Source of the DNA: Bugulina stolonifera
Lineage: Eukaryota; Bryozoa; Gymnolaemata; Cheilostomatida; Bugulidae
DNA length: 64,000 bases
Assembly (NCBI GenBank): GCA_935421135.1
Contig: OW285197.1
Span: 9,092,723 to 9,156,722, forward strand
Direction: 5' to 3'
The notes beneath the pieces are model-generated. The model searched no databases, was not told the origin of the DNA, and saw only the letters and a program-made list of their open reading frames with translations. Both the position numbers and the translations under genes were made by a program. Shown piece by piece: positions 46,401-57,221 of the stretch (the first letter of the stretch is position 1; each line of letters starts with the position of its first letter).

Positions 46401-46935
46401 ATGTAATACTTCTGTGTGTGGTTAACAAAGGGGCGATTTGTATTTATGCAAATATCATAAGGCAATCGGGTGTTTTGCAGGTGGATAACAAAGTACTTCC
46501 ATATTTCGAATTCCCCGAAGATTTGACCTTAGGTCATTCTCGAGACTCGAGAAGCTTGAGAGTATATGCTAAGGGTAAAGGTCCAGCAGGTGCCCTTGAA
46601 TATGACATGGACAACTGGGGAACAGGTGCTCAAGTTACCACAATTCTCGTCAATCCCGCTGGAGAGGTAAGTTTAGACCATCTTGATTCAACTTTAATGG
46701 TTCAAATTAACAACTTCAATTCTTATTTTACTACTCATGCTTTTGGGATTTATCTGACTCTGTGAAGAAAACTCACTGAAAAACCTGATTTTGCTTGCTC
46801 CTAGAACTGTTTGAAATTAATAATAAATATAAATCATGCTATCGAAGACAAGATACCTCATTTCTATTTCCTGTTATGCTGTTTTAATTATAGGATAAAG
46901 CTACCCATGTGCAGAAGACTACCTATGCTCAGTAA
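40465..46935 (+). CDS. Intermediate filament protein with lamin tail domain
   Basis: Thirteen exons: 40465-40499, 41909-42071, 42295-42496, about 42787-42979, 43257-43443, 43842-43925, 44326-44499, 44797-44973, 45261-45430, 45791-45900, 46125-46285, 46481-46666, 46894-46935, giving 627 aa. The fourth acceptor is uncertain; all other phases agree. Residues 1-94 are a Ser/Gly-rich head. The rod runs from about 95 (KKSMQDLNSRFANYIEKNRFLE, here split by its exon context) to 462, ending with the filament consensus LELEIAAYRKLLEVEENR. At about 368 residues it is of the long, lamin-like type. A Ser/Met/Gly linker precedes a lamin tail domain (GLWVEVENTG, GGWRVSRK, WGTGAQVTTILVNPAGE). The C-terminus is KTTYAQ: no CaaX box and no basic NLS between rod and tail, so it is probably a cytoplasmic filament that dimerises through the coiled coil. 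Confidence 0.9.
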
Positions 46936-48106
46936 ACGGTGAAACTATGGGAGTTGGTAGACACCAGTTGTCATTAGAAGTTTGGACTGAATAGACATTA
47001 CGCTGTCATACAATTTTAGTATAATATCCCAAGTATATCTACTACACTACTTCAATCTGATAAATTATTTTTGCATACAAAAATATGTTCTCACTCATTG
47101 AGACTTGGTATAAATACTCTGCTGCCTGGTAACATATTACAGTTGTTGAGTAGGGTAACATATGATTAATTTCTATAATAGAAAAATGTGATATTATGTT
47201 AATAGGTATGCATTTTTCTAGCCTTGTCCAAGATAAAATTTTATGCTATATTGTGAATACTTTCATTACTAGAAGTTGTTTATTCATAAGAGTAACTAGA
47301 AGTAATTTTATGATAGATTTCAAATATATTTAAATCTAACCTAATGTTTAGCAATACATTATAAAAATGTAATGTACATGTACATGTACATATACATATA
47401 TGGCAAACAGCATTGTTGCCTGTACATGTACATGCCAGACAATACACTTATTTGGGAAATTGGTGCTATAACATGTTATAACTTGTATTAATAAATATCT
47501 TATTATTATGTGTATTACTACTTGGTAGTATTTACCCTTTAGAAAAATTTATGTTAGCAGGGTTATATCAAGGAGTTATCTACAAGTACACTTGACTAGC
47601 TGACTGACTGACATTGCTATGGCAACCATAATTGAAATGCAGGAAATTATATATTGAGTTTTGAGACAATGTCGATATTTATTATGACAAACAAGATACA
47701 AACTGAAAAGAGTTCCATAAATTTGGGATAAAATATCAATAATAGTTTTTGAAATAGTAAATTTCCAAATCTTCTCAGCACTAATTAGAACGTGAAAAAT
47801 GATATTACTTGAATGTAAAAAACATTATTTGGTGAAATTGAATCATATTTGAAGGTGAAAACATTATTTTGAAAGTAGAAGTTAATATTTGAACTGAAAG
47901 AGAAGCTGTTGTTTCTAACAAAACGTAACATTGAAAACTTCATCAGGCTTATTCCTCTATTTAAAATTACAAAATTGAAACTAATAATAGATGATAGTGG
48001 ATTGATTATACAACAATACTTATGTGATATGTTATGGGTATAGCATATCAGCTGGAAATTACCTGCCAACTTTTTCTGTCCCAGTATTACATACGCTGCT
48101 TGTTCA
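46936..48106. other. Convergent 3' regions
   Basis: The shared space between the filament gene (plus) and the acyltransferase gene (minus). Candidate poly(A) signals are AATAAA at 47490-47495 (plus) and its complement at 47678-47683 (minus). Palindromic TACATGTACATGTA runs lie near 47373-47435. No further gene seen. Confidence 0.45.
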
Positions 48107-51100
48107 TTAGTCAACGGTTCCATTATTTACTGGCAGTCGGCCTTTACTTGAGTTCTGAGGAAGATATATTCTACTCAGGTTATTGAAAGGAATCTCAAAC
48201 AGCAGAGAGAAGACAAATCCCACTGCGAAGGATGCGGCAATGCACGTATAGACTTCTGTGTACTGAAATTATAGATAGCAGAGTACAAATTATATTAGTG
48301 GTCTCCAAAGACTGATAAAACAGAGAGAACATAGCCTTTAGTGTGGATGCTGTTGCAATCACAGAGTTACTTTCCAAAGAGACATCAGACCATGACACTA
48401 ACTTTACTGCAGCAATCTTTGCTTCATCAGATTTTGTGCAAGACAATGGAATAGACAATAGGTCCACTGCAGTACAATGAAAGGTCAATCACTTTTAGGG
48501 GTTATACTCGCCAGTCAGCATTATACATTTAGTAAGTTGATTTAGGCCTACATGTGTAGGACCCACAAACATTGCAGAATTTCATATATCAGCAAATGTC
48601 CCAAATTTTGTGAGTAAAGATTGTGAAATCGGTAGGCTTACAACATTCCACAACATTATGAATTGTGCAGTGCATAGTATATTGTAATAATTCACAAACA
48701 CGTTTAGATTTATTTAAAGTATTCTGATTGAAAACACTCTGGCAGCAGTTTTTTTCTAAATAGATTTTTAAAGTTCAGTTATTTGAGGAAGAAAACTGCA
48801 CAACCAATATTTTAGAGGCAACTCTTAGACGCTTAACGGTTTTATCCCAATGTGAAAAGGAACTCAACTCCCCAGTACAAGCAAAGGTTTTGTTATACTA
48901 TGCTGTCATGAAACATATATACACTAATGCTCTGTTCAGGCTACAGTGTTGGTTACAGCACCTACGGCCGCGAACCACTGTGTGGTTAACTATACTGTAC
49001 TAATGGTAAAGAGACATTTCGTAACTGTCAGTTACAAACAGGACGTTTCGAAAGCTTTCCTTTGGAGCTTGGAGATAGGGATTGGGGATTAGGGTTTGGG
49101 GTTAGGGATTCCGGTTTGGGGTTTGGGAACGTCCTGTGTCTAACTGGCATTTTAGAACAGTCGCAAATTCTGTACTAATCGCTGGCCCGTGTTATTTAGC
49201 GATGGGGTTCAAAGCTCAGCTTGTTGAACTCAATGACATCTACCGCTCACTTGTGGTTAGCGACTGTCTCCCATCACTAGTAGTTGGTTAAAGTTGAAGT
49301 GTGAGCACTGTTTAAGACCACTAGGAAGACATTTCGAAAATGTCAGTTTGACGTACCGAAAATTTTTTTTTGGAGTTTGGCAGTTAGGGATTGGAGTTTG
49401 GGGATTAGGCTTTGGGGGTTTGGATTTAGAGATTGGAGTTAGAGGTTTGCAGTTTTGAAGTTTTCGGAACATCCTGCTTCGAAATGACACTTTCAAACAG
49501 TCGCAAATTCAGGTTAGATTATGGTGTGTTTTTGCATCTGAATTGTTTGGGTAAAAACTTACTACACTGGTAAATGTAAGAGTAGGTACATAACGTCTTC
49601 CATTGATGATCATGTTTGACACTGGCATATGCACCAGATAAGCGCAGAATGTAGCATCTCCAAGTACCAGAAATAGTCTGCATGAAAGAAAGCTGTTGAT
49701 CCATCCTGCAAGCAGATACAGACTATGGGTATATTTGGAAACTGCACTGGTTTACATGAGACTGCTTTTAATGAGAGAACAAATGATACCCAAAAACGCT
49801 TAAAATTGTTAACTTTGACATAGTGTAGTCAAATAGCCTACATCTAGGTTAAGGTCGAATTCATCAAAGCTTATGTGATTATGAATGAGCATAAAAACAT
49901 AACTGTCACACTTGAATTGACAAGACAACAAAGACTGTAAGCAGGTGGTAGAGACGCATAGGCCTACGTATTGTTTTCATTGCATTTATATGTACAGTAC
50001 ATGTCAACTACACAATCAAACAACGGCTCATACTCGCAGAAGTGATTGCAGTATAGGCTGGTTGCAAATACTATGACCTATCACAGTTTCCATTACATCA
50101 TGTCTACCCGCCAATCCTGACCCTAGGGACAAATTGCAATTTTGATTTTTACAACATAATTCGGTCGCTCTGACCACTGAAGCAAACAAACTATCAATCC
50201 AGGCCAATAATGCATGATACAACTAACTCGTCTCTGGGGGCGGGGGTGCGAGCACTGTGGGGTGTCTGGGGGCGGGGGTGTGAGCACTGTGGGGTGTCTG
50301 GGGGCGTGGTGGGTGTTTCCCCTCGGAGCTGGTAATCTTGATCAGGGATTGCGTTTGCTATATAATCTATTGTTATTGATAAGCAATAAACTCAATAATA
50401 ATAATAATAATAATAATAATAACTCTTTTGAACAAAACAATGAAGGCGTACTTGTCTATCTACTAACCTCCGTGACCCATTGAACACGATATCACAACAC
50501 AGCTGATGCCGACAGCCCAGGCAGCACCACTAAAGGTGTTAAATATGTTTGACTCAAACAAGGTTCCAGGACGTTGGCCTGCGGTGACAGGAAACGGACC
50601 AAAGACTACAGATATACATAACCCGGCGGCAGTAAACCACAGCAGCATGTTTATTTTCTGCAAAATAGATGCATAAATCATGTATGGTTTGACATAATCA
50701 AGAATAATTATAACTAGTGAAAATACTAGCAAATGATATCTCTGATCCAATGCATAATAATTTTTTTACCAAACTAAAAACCAACTATTGTAACTTTTTC
50801 AAAGCTTCACACGCTTTCAAAAGATATAATTTGCAGATTTGGCTTCCCAGCAGGAAAGTACAACTCTCCTCTCCTGCACCTAAACAACGGGCACAGCACC
50901 AACAAACAAGAATTTTTTGACAAATTTCACTGAACAAATGGGAGAAGTTCATATCAGTCGGCTGAACTGACCCACTATTGCTCACCCATTACTTGTCGGA
51001 CCTGCGTATGTGGTACATTGTACAAGAACTAAGTGAAAAGCACATACCAGTTAGTGTTTTTGTCACAATGTCATCTCATACATGGTATCTTTAGTGCCAT

Positions 51101-54100
51101 ATTCTGTGTATGATGATAAAACAAAACAATGGGCTTTTTAAATCCAACCATTCGGAGTTGATGGAGAGCAATTGGAAATCAAAGTGGGAAATTACATATT
51201 GTGTTACTAAGCGAGAATAACATGATTTCAGGTTCTTAGTGTTAGGCATGGGGGAGAGGGACGCACAAAAGTTCCAGCCAGTACTCAAGTTAAAGCAAAG
51301 ATTCCAAATTGACAAAGAAGCGATTGGAAAGTGGAGTAAAAGTAGCTGAACAGTAATTTGAACAAGCGCATGTAAAAGTAAAGTCAAGCGTGAATGTGCA
51401 TTAAATATTACCCAAGTTGATTGATGGTAAACTGGTTACATTATAAAGCCTAAAAGAACGTCATTTCCTTGCCGTAATACGAATCTACGATTCAAATTTT
51501 AACATAGTAGTGAGGTATTCCAATTTCATAGAAAATTGCTGTCACATTTTTTCTTTGGAAATGTCCTTGAATACGTATTGTGTTGTGACATTTGTTGTAG
51601 AACGCTTGTGGCATATGTAGTTGTGACATTTGCCAGCAGATGGTAAGAGCGTAAGCTGATACAACACACAGGTAACTGTAGAACATGTGAAAGGCAGATT
51701 TACAATTAGTAGTTATGTTACCTGAGGAATATTTTTCTTAAGGTGTCGCAGTTGGAATAGTATATATCCTGCGAGCAGCCCAACGCCATAAGACTTGTAT
51801 CTCTGCCATGGCATGAAATAGAACATCCAGCCATGTACTTTCAACTGTTTGCTGAAGAAGTAATTTCAAAGTTTAGACATACATCTATGGTAGTTCTCAT
51901 TCTAGCCGGTTGTAGCCATATTTAAAACTGCCAATTACAATTGTGATTGTTACAACAACAAATCATAAATACTGTGGGAGCCCGATAGCGTGACTTGGCA
52001 GTACTATTCACTTGAACTATTAAGCTATCCAAGATATTTTCCTTTACAACTATTACAACATTGTGTCACCCAATGTTGTAGGACTGGGGTGTACAGACAC
52101 TTCGGCCGAAGGACTACGTTTCAAAATTAGCCATACTACATATGTATGTGGCCACATATTCGGCCGTGAGTGCTGGGTACCTTATAGTGTGCAGAACGAC
52201 GCAAGCTTTCTAGCAGCTATAATTGCATATTATTATAAATAATTATTATTTAATAATTGTTAATCATTAAACGAATTGAAAATGGCCGCCATTTTTATGG
52301 TTCCTTGAATCATTGTAATTTGATGCTATCCTTGGAATATAGACTTACCTGCAGTCATCATTGTCACTCGGTGATAACTTACTATAGTTGCCACTCAATT
52401 CTGGTAGTCATGCTTGTATATTGTTATAAATAACTATTATTCAATTATTGCAAATTATTAAACGAAATGAAAATGGCGGCCATTTCCGGTAATGCCTGGG
52501 ATTGCAAACACGCGAATTCATGTTATACATGTTGCAATCTTTATAATTTGATGTCATCCTTGGAATACAGACCAAGCTGCAGTCATCTTTGTCACCTTTG
52601 TATGATACCTTATTTACTTACAAGTTGAACCTAGCACCTGTAGTCTTCACAAACGGGGCGTGCTGTCTGTCAGAGATGACGTATGAAATCTTTAAACTGG
52701 CTATGATGGTCATGAGACAGATTATTGGACCAAATGTCTTGGATCTAAAAATAATGTTTCAATAAAATCTTTGAATATTTTATATATATATATAAAAATT
52801 TGTTGTCTTAAAGGGTATAGCAACATTAAAAACTGCTGTTGGTGTCAGTGGCCGTGTGGTCTAGCGTTAGTCACTCTGGTCTTGCAGCAATGACGCAGGT
52901 GATCTGCAAGGATGTGGGTTTGAGTCCCACCAATGACCTGGAGGTTTTCGTCCCGAAGGTTTTTTCTCCATGCCACATCAGACTATAATAATATCCAGCT
53001 CTAGGAGCCGTAGTAGCCCCTCGACTAGCTCTGCTATTGGGCAGCCACGCTAAAGAATTGTGTTTGACACCATGGATATATAATAATTATTAGAACTCTT
53101 GTATACCAGAGATTCTTGCGATTATGTTTATCAGTAATACATGTAATATAGTTTATATTGACTTACTTGTGAAGTGCATACACAACAAATGGTGCAACAA
53201 GTGATAGCTGCATGTCTGCCGCTAAATACCAGCTGGCTGATACACACTACAAGTAAAGGGAACAAATTATGCGCCAGCTACAGCCGCATGTCCTTACATA
53301 GAGTTAAAACAATAATAAATAAAAATAGTTATGTGTCTTTTCACTTAAACCAGGTGCGAACACACATAGTTCCAGGTGCACCTACTATTTTACTGTGAAA
53401 TTTACAGCAAAAGAGTAGGTTTGGGGCACATATAAAGAAGCAAGAACTATGATTGTGTAAAAACCTTAAACCTGGACGGTTTTGATTCACTAATTGTATA
53501 TATTATTTTGTGAATGAGACTACGTCTGTTTTCTGTTTACCATCTGTTGAAAAACACCCCTAGCCACTGGCCGAGCTTTGCCAATTTCACACCTTCTTAT
53601 ATAAAAACTACATATTACGTCTCAAGCAAAAAAATTTGCCAGAAATACAATTATGTAAGCTACAACAGATATCTGCCAGTTCTTGAGATGTGATGTTAGT
53701 TAAGTTAATATCAAAATTGAGTCAGTTTGCCTTAATCAGTCTGCAATGTAAGTGGGGTAAGCAACCTAAAGAACTGTTTAAGGAGATAGTAGCTGAGCAT
53801 CGGGTATGGCAAATGAATCATGAAAATTTACCATGTGTAGACTACATGAATAAAATTTGTGATTTTCGGATGATAATTAGCAGTACAGTGTAGCTATATG
53901 ACGCTAGCTACTTGACTTACCTGACTACCTGGGATGATTTTAAAATTATTAATATACATCATGTTGTAATGCCAATTCTTTGCACATATGGCGTGGTAAT
54001 CCTTGCAGTTAGGCCAGAAAGGTCCATCATACAGATAGCAGACTAGCTTCCAGTTAATTATCATCAGGAACGCATAAGCAGGAGTCAACCTTCCAATACA

Positions 54101-56492
54101 AACAGAAAGTGGTCATGTCATGGAGTATTATAGAACAAAGTTTGTATTGGAAATCGGTTAATTTTCTCTTACGGCCCTTAGCTCAATACTTGGATGGGTT
54201 TCTAAGAGAAGATAAATTATACATACAAAACAAGATTATAGTTATATTGGTAACCATCACTGATATTCCGGGCATTATTACATAAATACTGTTAAAGCGA
54301 ACCAATGTGTATGCAATCACTACAAATTCAAACCTTATATATCTGTGGAAATATCTTAAAGGGAGGCTCATAAGAAATTGGAGTCCACTGTACTGTTTCT
54401 GCTGGTATTGTCTGAGCAATGTGTATGAAGCCAATATCCCACTGACGGTAAAGAAGGTGTTCACAGCTACGTCTCCCTTAATAGTAGCTGATAGAGGCAA
54501 CGATTTGTAAACCTTGACAAAGAAGGTAGGATTGGCTGGAAGTTAAAATAAAACCAACAATGTGAATCCCTGTGAGACACAATTTGTTTAGGGCTATATC
54601 TCCATATAAGATAAAGGTCAAGTGTTACTACCTCCCATTTACACACTAGACAAAAATCATTCCAAAAAAGGTCAAGGTCATAGCGAGGCTTTGAAATATT
54701 TTGCATCCTCCTAAATATTGCAGTCAAGAGACCTCCAGTATTGTGGGCCCCCATCACTGCAGATTGCAAATCTAAGCAGCTTGTTGTAGCCCTTCTGCCA
54801 AAAACAACTCAGTATATTGGAACCCACCCACAGCCTTCAGAACGAAATGCATGTGCTCTACCAACTGGGCTACCTTGACACACAAGCAATACTACATGTA
54901 CACATAGTTAATGCACACATCTAAACAACAGAGTGGAATTCATATTGAGGTATATTATTAAGAGTAATCCCCCCCTCGTTTTTCTCTGAAGATCACATTT
55001 GGATGAATGTTGAAATATTGGGAATAAATTCAAAGAAATCTTATAATGGGCCTAGTTCTATTATTTATTGCAATATATGAGTTACTGTTGTAGGTGAACC
55101 AAAAAGGAGCATAAGTAATTCCGACAGAGTGGCGGAAGCCTAATAGTAATCTAGATTACGAAACTCAAGTCGGCAACAGTAGGTAAGCACAGTAGGTATA
55201 CGCTTGTGTTACATGTACATTGTATGTGGCAATGTCTGTTATAAAACTTGGATATAAAGTACTTACAACAGTGTTGTTACTAAAAATGTAATTGTAAAAT
55301 AACTCACTTCTAGGGGCGACTTGGATGATCTCTATACTAATGTGGGTTAATGCCACCCAACTCATTGAGAAGACTTTAATTCCATGTAGACAGTTGATTG
55401 CACTAGATGATTGACTGGTCTTTAGTTTGGTTCTCATATTTGAGTATAAGGAAAATGATAGGACTGTTCGTTTCAATTTACCTGCAGAAGTGTTTAATGA
55501 CATATACTTCACAACATAATATAACTACATGGACACCAGTCCATAGCATTACATGATTATATCTATAACTTAATCTTCTACTACTACTCTATTTGTACCA
55601 ATTACATGCACATGCACATAGATTATTTATAACAAAGACGATTTAAACAGGACACAGGATGCGTGTCACTCAATGTAATCTAGTTACACCATGTAAGACT
55701 CAATTAAAGATAATAATCAATGTAACTCATGCCATTTTAAACAAGAACCGTTCTGAACGCACAAGAGACATCGCTTCATAGAATAGTTGAACAATAAAAT
55801 GATAATTATTAGCCATTAGCGGTTATGCCATAAAACTCTAAGAGTGAGTTTACACAGCGATTTATATTTATTGCTTCAACAAAAATCATCCAATAAAAGC
55901 ACAGAATCAATCTCAGCAATTTTGTGATTGAGGTACAAAATCGCCAGATAGCTAGGCTATATTTGCACTCCTAGGCGATCTAGATTTAATCGGGGTTTAG
56001 ATTTTTTCTGGCGATAACTCGCTTGAATGAATCATAGACCCATTCAGGCGATTTATAGCTGAAGATTTATATATACTTTGTATCTTGACCACAAAGCTTC
56101 AGATAATTAATCCTGGCGATTTTCTGTTTACACGCGGAGATTTTGTTAATTTTGTTAATTCTGTCAACGCGACAAACGAATCGCCACGATAAATCTCCTC
56201 ACCAGGCGATTTATCGCCAGTGCAAACTCATCGGAAGTGTAAACAATTTATCGCCAGTGTAAATGATTTATCGCCAGTGTAAACGATTTATCGCCAGTGT
56301 AAACGCTACGTAAATGGTATTGAGAAGTTTGTGATGAAATAGTTTACAGTAACGAACAACAACAAACTGAAAATATCTTAGCTACCGAGAGGTTCATCCA
56401 TGGTCGATGCATTTGACGCAGAGAGCAGACTGTCCGCTATATCATAAAGAGTAGCTCCAATACAAGCAACTACTACAGCCAGTGGGACCCAT
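48107..56492 (-). CDS. NRF-6-like transmembrane acyltransferase (C-terminal exons)
   Basis: Ten minus-strand exons: 56386-56492, 55308-55481, 54334-54535, 53921-54089, 53167-53246, 52622-52744, 51722-51851, 50468-50657, 49563-49705, 48107-48262. All are phase-consistent, giving 490 visible residues to the stop. The first listed exon starts in phase 2, so earlier exons exist. It opens with a membrane segment (VPLAVVVACIGATLYDI). The acyltransferase-3 domain follows: LHGIKVFSMSWVALTH with the conserved His, VNTFFTVSGILASYTLL, RYFHRYIRLTPAYAF, KNWHYNMMYINNF, SWYLAADMQLSLVAP, and further hydrophobic helices. This order is that of the 'nose resistant to fluoxetine' family, which has an N-terminal Cys-containing NRF domain. 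Members are multi-pass proteins thought to acylate or move lipid-like substrates; the substrate here is unknown. Confidence 0.88.
49010..49512. repeat. Two tandem copies of a telomere-like G-rich repeat
   Basis: Copies at about 49010-49160 and 49325-49512 share AGACATTTCG..TGTCAGTT, a GGGATTGGGGATTAGGG-like core and the end ACAGTCGCAAATTC. The core is degenerate TTAGGG/TTTGGGG repeats. It lies within an intron of the acyltransferase gene. Confidence 0.65.
50228..50320 (+). repeat. G-rich tandem repeat
   Basis: About two and a half units of GGGGGCGGGGGTGYGAGCAC plus TGTGGGGTGTCT. Dense G runs could form quadruplexes. Intronic; an ATA microsatellite follows at 50394-50421. Confidence 0.7.
52220..52605. 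repeat. Diverged tandem duplication in an intron
   Basis: A unit of roughly 160-200 bp is present twice (about 52221-52378 and 52420-52600). Both copies hold TTAAACGAA.TGAAAATGG, GCGGCCAT/GCCGCCAT and ATCCTTGGAATA.AGAC. Confidence 0.65.
52850..53070 (+). repeat. tRNA-derived SINE
   Basis: The head GTGGCCGTGTGGTCTAGCGT carries an A box, and GGGTTTGAGTCCCAC a B box, as in type II tRNAs. A non-tRNA body (GAGGTTTTCGTCCCGAAGG ... GCCACATCAGAC ... GGGCAGCCACG) follows. Intronic, opposite in strand to the acyltransferase gene. Confidence 0.65.
54785..54885 (-). repeat. tRNA-like fragment
   Basis: On the minus strand, GTAGCCCAGTTGGTAGAGCA is a good A box and GGTGGGTTCCAAT a weak B box. Probably a decayed tRNA-derived repeat, not a working gene. 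Confidence 0.4.
55846..56306. mobile_element. Foldback MITE rich in GGCGATTT
   Basis: Ends GAGTTTACACAGCGATTTAT and the inverted GATTTATCGCCAGTGTAAACGC. Many internal GCGATTTA/TGGCGATA copies occur in both orientations. The right end has four 20-bp tandem units GTGTAAACGATTTATCGCCA (about 56235-56306). No clear target duplication. It lies in the intron before the exon at 55481. Confidence 0.6.
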
Positions 56493-56935
56493 CTGTAAAG
56501 CAGAGATAGGAAGGACATGAACAACATGAACAACATGAACAACATGACAAGCCCAGTTCAGTCTCAACACTAAGTATGGGAAGACTGAACCTGTCCTTAT
56601 TTAGCTAGGGCAGTAATTGCGCAATCTCTGTATGCTATATTATGCTAAATACTAATAACAGCTTTTAAAGGGGGGTTGTACTGAAATTTTGAGGTTGTAA
56701 ACTAAAGACACCATTAGAAAGCCCAGCAGCAGCAGAGCCAGTAAGCACAACACCAGCAGAGCTACATGTTGGGTTTCAGCTTTGCTAAAACTAATTAATT
56801 GCATCATTGCAGGGAGTGAATACCAGCCCACACATTATGTTATCATAAATGCAAAGTTTTACCTAATGAATAACATGGCTACTCACTAGCCTGGTGTGTG
56901 GGACCTCTGACATGTAGTACTATAATTGCGAATAT

Positions 56936-57218
56936 TGTAATGCTTGTGTGCTATACTGAGAAAGAGAGTGATCCGACCTAGAAGACAGTTCAGGTTGCAT
57001 GGGCTGCAAGGTCGAAGATCTTAACAACTAGAATGACCTAGCTACGAAGTGAAAGTCTCTGTATAGAAGTATAGATGTGTCTTTATTGAGATCCAAGCAT
57101 GCGCTGAGATAAAAATCGGAAAAACAATGCCCTTTATATAGTGATAGAACTTCCGGAGGAAGTTCCGGTAACACCCAGCTTAGCAAAGTAGCGTAGCCGG
57201 AACTGCAGTGTTGTGGCA
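56936..57218 (-). repeat. Solo-LTR-like repeat
   Basis: 283 bp, minus-strand orientation TGCCACAAC...CATTACA. It has a TATA box (TATATAAAGGGC) and a downstream AATAAAG, the layout of an LTR. ATAT precedes it and follows, partly overlapping its last base. Confidence 0.5.
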
Positions 57219-57221
57219 TAT

